Translations under genes and position numbers: made by a program
Source: an uncultured Collinsella sp.
GTDB lineage: Bacteria; Actinomycetota; Coriobacteriia; Coriobacteriales; Coriobacteriaceae
NCBI GenBank assembly: GCA_900556365.1
Contig: USOG01000040.1
Span: forward strand, 1-10,122
DNA: 10,122 nt
Direction of reading: 5' to 3'
Shown: positions 7,080 to 10,122 of the stretch, piece after piece
Position numbering within the stretch: position 1 is the first letter of the stretch
Layout of the letters: each line of letters starts with the position of its first letter
Notes under the pieces: model-generated
What the model was told of the DNA's origin: nothing
Databases searched by the model: none
What the model saw: the letters and a program-made list of their open reading frames with translations, nothing else

Positions 7080-7140
7080 GCGTAAAACCTACAATGAAAA
7101 CGGCGTAAAAACTGCATTGAGAATGGCGTAATTTCGCAGG
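7080..7140 (+). repeat. 23-bp direct repeat upstream of the ATPase remnant
   Basis: Units starting with GCGTAA begin at 7080, 7103 and 7126, exactly 23 bases apart. Units 1 and 2 agree at 18 of 23 positions; unit 3 keeps only the first six bases clearly. They stand directly before the remnant of a DUF4143-type ATPase and may be what is left of its operator or promoter region. The rest of 7036-7220 shows nothing recognisable. Confidence 0.65.
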
Positions 7141-7184
7141 ATGACGTCGCCCGCTGGTGCTGCAGGAGCGGTGACCTGCAAACC

Positions 7185-7532
7185 TTGGGTTTTCGGACGA
7201 GCTTGTGCGAGAGAGCAAGCCAGTATGTGCGCTCGAAGACCCGCGTTCGCGTGCGCCCCAAGCGCTACTTCTGTGACCCGTCACTTGCGGCGGCGTTGCT
7301 GGGGGCTACCCCTGGGCGGTTGCTTGGCGATATGCAAACGTTGGGGATGCTCTTTGAGAACCTCGTTCTGCGCGACGTGCGCGTGTTCCTTTCCACCTAC
7401 GGCGGTGTCGACAACAGTGTCCATTATTTCCGAGATGAGAAGGGCCTTGAGGTCGATCTGATCGTTGAGCACGACGGGCGCTGGGGAGGCGGCGGCGTCG
7501 ACAGTTCGATAACGCCACCGCTCTGTTTCTGA
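7185..7532 (+). pseudogene. C-terminal remnant of a DUF4143-type ATPase
   Basis: The frame from about 7221 to 7487 encodes a typical C-terminal stretch of the ATPase/DUF4143 family: VRSKTRVRVRPKRYFCDPSL, then GMLFENLVLRDVRVF, then HYFRDEKGLEVDLIVEHDGRWG. Full members have roughly 400 residues with an N-terminal ATPase domain; here no Walker motifs are present upstream, so the N-terminal two thirds are missing. At the 3' side homology stops just after RWGG, exactly where family members go on to the E-x-K of their nuclease-like site, and the frame runs on to TGA 7530-7532 with unrelated residues. The last part overlaps the antisense end of the minus-strand gene. I see no convincing start codon or RBS. 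It is a doubly truncated fragment, distinct in family from the intact DUF234 ATPase upstream. Confidence 0.8.
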
Positions 7533-7951
7533 ATCATTGCAATCCCGCGCACGGCACTCAGCAGCTCGTACTCCCTTTGACTCCACTGGCGCAGCTCGAC
7601 AGCCTCGACGGCATCGCGGCACAGGTCCAGGAACACCTCGGCTCCCTCACAGAAGTACTCACGGGCAAAGGCTCCGGACCCGCTTGCGACACACGCGCCG
7701 TCGGCAAAGAGCTTCCAGCTAGACGGCTCGCGCGAGTCATCTCCGAGCAGCTGAATCTGCAGTACGTGCGGATTGCCGGTAGTGCAAAGCACTTCCTCGA
7801 GTTTCTGCACCGTAAAGCGCATCTGGTGGGAGAGCCTGCTCTTGACCATGGCCGAGGCGTAGCCGTTCGGCTTGTCCAGAAGATGCATTCGTTTTGGCTT
7901 GGCTGTCAGGTTGTGGAAGTTGCGCTTGCTGCGCACGGAGAAAATGTCCAT
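7424..7951 (-). CDS. Hypothetical protein, possibly with a replaced C-terminus
   Basis: A 175-residue minus-strand frame. The start is ATG (complement of 7949-7951), five bases after the core of AAAGGAG (complement of 7957-7963). Codon choice is typical of the genome through about residue 150 (MDIFSVRSKRNF at the start, then FLDLCRDAVEAVELRQW, ending GGVIELS). I do not recognise a family; there is no signal peptide or membrane segment, and the N-terminus is basic while the second half is acidic. The final 27 or so residues (PPPPQRPS onward, Ser/Arg-rich) are encoded opposite the DUF4143 remnant and look like read-through into foreign sequence after loss of the native 3' end. A long structured leader precedes the gene. 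The frame is open upstream to 8149, but that part lacks an RBS and covers the leader hairpins, so I reject the longer start. Confidence 0.65.
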   Translation of the reverse strand: MDIFSVRSKRNFHNLTAKPKRMHLLDKPNGYASAMVKSRLSHQMRFTVQKLEEVLCTTGNPHVLQIQLLGDDSREPSSWKLFADGACVASGSGAFAREYFCEGAEVFLDLCRDAVEAVELRQWSQREYELLSAVRGIAMIQKQSGGVIELSTPPPPQRPSCSTIRSTSRPFSSRK

Positions 7952-7963
7952 ACGGACTCCTTT

Positions 7964-8140
7964 CATCGATGTTGGCAGGGCCACCGTGCCTCTTGGCCGG
8001 TTGGCGTCGGGATCGTGGAGCCAACTCTCTACCCCGACTCTGGATAAAACGCGCCCGCTCCTTGCGGGCACGATGGGGTCTATCAACGTGTACGGACAGA
8101 AATCAAGCGCCATCCGCGAAATGACGCGCGGATGGCGCTG
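7964..8140 (-). promoter_or_regulatory. Structured 5' leader with possible pseudoknot, candidate cis-regulatory RNA
   Basis: Read on the minus strand, the leader holds in order: a perfect 13-bp hairpin (8127-8139 with 8106-8118), a terminator-like stem (8041-8072), then arm A1 (8031-8038), B1 GTTGGC (8020-8025), A2 (8006-8013) and B2 GCCAAC (8000-8005). A1 pairs with A2 over eight pairs including one G-U; B1 pairs with B2 over six. The order A1-B1-A2-B2 with no base between A2 and B2 is that of an H-type pseudoknot with stacked stems. A second GCCAAC (complement of 7971-7976) lies just before the RBS and could compete for B1. The wobble pairs here and in the terminator are A-C mismatches on the plus strand, supporting minus-strand transcription. 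I do not recognise a known riboswitch class. Confidence 0.5.
8041..8072 (-). terminator. Intrinsic terminator or attenuator in the leader of the hypothetical gene
   Basis: On the minus strand a nine-pair stem (8064-8072 with 8050-8058, one U-G pair) around the loop AAGGA is followed by TTTTATCC (complement of 8042-8049). It points toward the hypothetical gene and lies 90 bases before its start, so it is either an attenuator in its leader or the terminator of a gene that has been lost upstream. Confidence 0.7.
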
Positions 8141-8169
8141 GTTTCCCAAGTGATTATTCGGCTTCCATC

Positions 8170-8268
8170 CGGAAAAGTGTCGAAATCAGCCGTGTAAAAG
8201 TACGGAAAAGTGTCGAGATAGGCACCTTAAAACTACGGAAAAGTGTGGCTGGATGACAAAACAGCACT
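8170..8268. repeat. 33-bp tandem repeat, three copies of CGGAAAAGTGT
   Basis: CGGAAAAGTGT occurs at 8170-8180, 8203-8213 and 8236-8246, exactly 33 bases apart. Units 1 and 2 agree at 25 of 33 positions, ending in TAAAAGTA and TAAAACTA; the third keeps only the first 11 bases. It lies between the structured leader and the end of the membrane-protein gene. No gene is present here. The spacing of about three helical turns fits a protein-binding array or a leftover mobile or cassette boundary. Confidence 0.75.
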
Positions 8269-8283
8269 TAGAAGCCGGTGCTG
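8258..8283 (-). terminator. Weak terminator of the membrane-protein gene
   Basis: On the minus strand CAGCAC (complement of 8278-8283) pairs with GTGCTG (complement of 8262-8267) over a 10-base loop, followed by TTTTG. It lies 34 bases after the stop of the membrane-protein gene. The stem is short, so this is tentative. Confidence 0.45.
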
Positions 8284-8316
8284 GATGCGGGATCCTGCGG
8301 CCGCCTTCAGCTCTCG

Positions 8317-9303
8317 CTACTCGTCGTCCCTGTCGTTGGGGTCGCCCTTGAGGGTGTTGATGTCCAGATACTCGTTATCGTCCTCTTTTTGCTGGGTCTC
8401 CGACTCCGCTTGGGTGGGGCCGCGGAACAGCTGGAATCCCTCAAACGCAATGACACCGAGCAGGGCAATGATAATGGCGATAAAGGCAACCTTGACTGCC
8501 TGCGGAAATTCCGAGAAACGCAGCGCCTTTTCCTTGGCGTAATAATCGGAGAAGCGCTCTTCGCCCGTGCTTTTGGTATACGCCGGTGCGGACGCGGCCT
8601 CCGGGTCATATTCCGGTGCAGGCGTGGCAGCGTACGGATCGTTGAGATAATCGCTCGATGCGGTGCCATAGTCCTCGGTCTCGATGCGACCGTTGCCAGC
8701 ATAGTCATCGGAATAATCGGAATATGCTGCACCGCCCTCATAGTCCGCGGCGCTCGTGTTGGCGGCAAAAAGCGGGTTAACTGGAACGTCGAGCGCCGGC
8801 ATGCCGGTAGAGGTCTCATCCAGATCGGCTGCAGCCCAGGAATCGTAGGCAACCTGACGGGCAACGGGCTCATCGAGCCTTGTAACCGGAGGCTTGCGTG
8901 CCGCAGGAACGGGCAACTGCTGGGCGTTGTACATAACGGTGCTGTCGGCCGATTTGTCCTGCGTCGCTGCAGCGAGAAATGCCGCCGTCTCGGACGGGTC
9001 GCTTGCGGGGCGGGGAGCGGGCGTAGGCGCCGAAGTGGGTGCGGGCGTAGGCGCGGGCGTCGAAACAGGCGACTGCGCAGGAGCCGGCGCAGATGCGGGC
9101 TTAGGCGCAAGTGCGGGATTGGGGCTTGACGGGCGAGCCCCGCCGCCCATGAGTTCGTCGGCGGTCCACGGGCGATCATCCATCACGTCGTCAAGGCTCA
9201 GCGAAAACAGGTCGTCTTCACCCTCATCGAACATGCGGTGCACATGTCCACCAATTGCCGGAATCAATCCGCGACCGGTGCATGATGCCTTGCTCAACGC
9301 CAT
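8317..9303 (-). CDS. Hypothetical single-pass membrane protein with Pro/Ala-rich region
   Basis: A 328-residue protein. Start ATG (complement of 9301-9303) follows AAAGGA by nine to ten bases; starting at the internal Met24 (MFDEGEDDLF) is possible but its upstream sequence is a poorer RBS. Regions in order: an acidic segment with LFSLSLDDVMDDRPWTADEL (32-51), a low-complexity Pro/Ala/Ser stretch with PAPTPAPTSAPTPAP (about 57-101), a Tyr/Asp-rich disordered part (153-243), a basic patch (250-262), one hydrophobic helix of about 24 residues (270-293) and a very acidic 35-residue tail. By the positive-inside rule the long N-terminal part is cytoplasmic and the tail outside. There is no signal peptide or known domain. 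It is transcribed alone from a nearby TATAAT. I do not recognise a family; a scaffold or envelope-associated role would be a guess. Confidence 0.8.
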   Translation of the reverse strand: MALSKASCTGRGLIPAIGGHVHRMFDEGEDDLFSLSLDDVMDDRPWTADELMGGGARPSSPNPALAPKPASAPAPAQSPVSTPAPTPAPTSAPTPAPRPASDPSETAAFLAAATQDKSADSTVMYNAQQLPVPAARKPPVTRLDEPVARQVAYDSWAAADLDETSTGMPALDVPVNPLFAANTSAADYEGGAAYSDYSDDYAGNGRIETEDYGTASSDYLNDPYAATPAPEYDPEAASAPAYTKSTGEERFSDYYAKEKALRFSEFPQAVKVAFIAIIIALLGVIAFEGFQLFRGPTQAESETQQKEDDNEYLDINTLKGDPNDRDDE

Positions 9304-9337
9304 TCTGTTCCATCCTTTCGAAATACTAATGACATTG

Positions 9338-9343
9338 ATTATA
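9338..9343 (-). promoter_or_regulatory. -10 element of the membrane-protein gene
   Basis: TATAAT on the minus strand (complement of 9338-9343) lies 34 bases before the start codon and would give a leader of about 28 bases. No good -35 hexamer is visible at 17-18 bases; the nearest candidates are poor. The rest of 9344-9426, after the regulator gene, shows only weak inverted repeats and no T-run. Confidence 0.5.
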
Positions 9344-9426
9344 TGGAACTTCCCAAGCTGCTCGGTCTTGGATTCGTGCTTTCCAGAACTCGCGCCCAAA
9401 AGGGGAGGGGCAATCCAGGCGAGTGC

Positions 9427-10080
9427 CTACTTGTCGCCGGCCGCCGCCTTGGCCTCATTGAGGTAGCTATAGAAGCTGTATTTGGAGATGCCAAAGAACT
9501 CGCAGGCGCGCTCGCTCGACTTGGAAATGAGGAAGGCGCCGCGACGGTCAAGGTAGCCAATGGCACGAATGCGCTCGTCTTTGGTCATGAGTGCCGCGGG
9601 CTTGCCCACAAACTGCTCGCACTCGTGCAGCAGGTCCTCGAGCAGATCGCCGATGTTCTTGGTAATAGGCTCGGGCTCGGTATAGCCCGTGCCGCCGGTG
9701 CCGGTAAAGGCGTCGAGCGAACGCTCAAAAGCCTTCATAAGCGTAATGTCAAAGTTGATGCCCAAAATGCCGACGGGCTTGCCTTCGTCGTTGCGGATAA
9801 AGATGGTCGAGGACTTGAGCAGCTTGCCATCGGTGGTTTTAGTGAGGTACGGCTCGCGGTCGTGTACGTCGGTGCTGCCCTCGTGCATGGACTCAAACAC
9901 AATATGGCTGGGGCCGTCACCCAGTTTGCGCCCGCTGACGTGGCCGTTTTCGATCACTACGATGGAGTGGTCCACGTCCTCGGTCTCCAGATCGTGGACG
10001 ACGACTTCGCAGTTGGGGCCAAATTGGAGCGCCAGGCCGTGTGCGAGGCGCTTGTAAAACTCAATCTGTGCGGGGGTCAT
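9427..10080 (-). CDS. YheO/DauR-like transcriptional regulator (PAS_6 plus HTH_22)
   Basis: A 217-residue regulator. Start ATG (complement of 10078-10080) is five bases after AGGAAGG; the frame is open ten residues further up, but this RBS decides. Residues about 7-120 match the YheO-type PAS domain: FYKRLAHGLALQFGPNCEVVVHD near the start and IRNDEGKPVGILGINFDITL near the end. Residues about 150-210 match the C-terminal helix-turn-helix of the same family (DRRGAFLISKSSERACEFFGISKYSFYSYL). A proline/glycine-rich linker joins them. Known relatives, such as DauR of D-arginine catabolism, sense small molecules and act as cytoplasmic regulators; the ligand here is not readable. The gene stands alone, 123 bases before the membrane-protein gene, and its target may lie outside the window, since regulators of this type often neighbour transport or amino-acid deamination genes. 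Confidence 0.9.
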   Translation of the reverse strand: MTPAQIEFYKRLAHGLALQFGPNCEVVVHDLETEDVDHSIVVIENGHVSGRKLGDGPSHIVFESMHEGSTDVHDREPYLTKTTDGKLLKSSTIFIRNDEGKPVGILGINFDITLMKAFERSLDAFTGTGGTGYTEPEPITKNIGDLLEDLLHECEQFVGKPAALMTKDERIRAIGYLDRRGAFLISKSSERACEFFGISKYSFYSYLNEAKAAAGDK

Positions 10081-10088
10081 GGGTACCT

Positions 10089-10122
10089 TCCTAAAAATTA
10101 GTTTGGGCACACTTTGCCATAA
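10089..10122 (-). promoter_or_regulatory. Upstream region of the YheO-like gene (partial)
   Basis: On the minus strand the imperfect dyad TGGCAAAGTGTGCCCA lies just upstream of an AT-rich AAACTAATTTTTAGGAAGG segment that ends in the RBS. It could be an operator, but the window ends here and no complete promoter can be seen. Confidence 0.3.

Noticed and set aside
7577..8047. Plus-strand open frame opposite the hypothetical protein
   Set aside because: Codon bias and the RBS favour the minus strand; this is a shadow.
7952..8149. Longer start for the hypothetical protein
   Set aside because: No RBS, and the region contains the hairpins and terminator-like stem of the leader.
9360..9426. Intrinsic terminator after the YheO-like gene
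   Set aside because: Only short stems (ACTCGC/GCGAGT and GCCC/GGGC) with large loops and no T-run.
8278..9466. Plus-strand Gly/Arg-rich and Gly/Ala-rich open frames
   Set aside because: Antisense shadows of the Pro/Ala-rich coding sequence of the membrane protein.
9343..10101. Plus-strand 252-codon open frame opposite the YheO-like regulator
   Set aside because: The minus frame matches the PAS_6/HTH_22 family over its whole length; the plus frame is its shadow.

Overview
The window is a high-GC bacterial segment that looks like a gut Coriobacteriia genome, most likely Collinsella or a close relative. I infer this from the codon use, the strong AGGAGG-type ribosome binding sites, the mix of anaerobic redox genes and the protein families; I could not test it against a database.

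Region 1 (1-3352, + strand) is metabolic. The C-terminal part of an RnfB-like polyferredoxin is followed 12 bases later by a 925-residue molybdenum hydroxylase that fuses a two-cluster [2Fe-2S] domain to the molybdopterin domain, as in the selenium-dependent xanthine dehydrogenase family. No FAD subunit lies between them, so the polyferredoxin is the obvious electron partner. A clean intrinsic terminator closes this operon.

Region 2 (3361 to about 7530) looks like an accessory island. Three arrays of an imperfect palindrome alternate with two single-gene cassettes: a minus-strand AbiEi/DUF559-like protein (3791-4789) and a plus-strand ATPase with a C-terminal DUF234 nuclease-like domain (5503-6894). 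In the first two arrays a 14-base arm and its inverse alternate with a period of 62 bp (one interval is 61). The ATPase is preceded by a perfect 24-bp inverted repeat with a 14-bp palindrome nested in each arm. After the third array come a 23-bp direct repeat and a decayed C-terminal piece of a second ATPase (DUF4143 type).

Region 3 (7424-8290, - strand) holds a hypothetical protein whose C-terminus runs into the ATPase remnant. Its long 5' leader contains a perfect hairpin, a terminator-like hairpin and a possible H-type pseudoknot. Upstream of this leader is a 33-bp tandem repeat.

Region 4 (8317-10122, - strand) has a single-pass membrane protein with a Pro/Ala-rich N-terminal part, and a YheO/DauR-like PAS-HTH regulator.

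The most unusual content is non-coding: the palindrome arrays, the nested operator-like inverted repeat before the ATPase, and the structured leader before the hypothetical gene.
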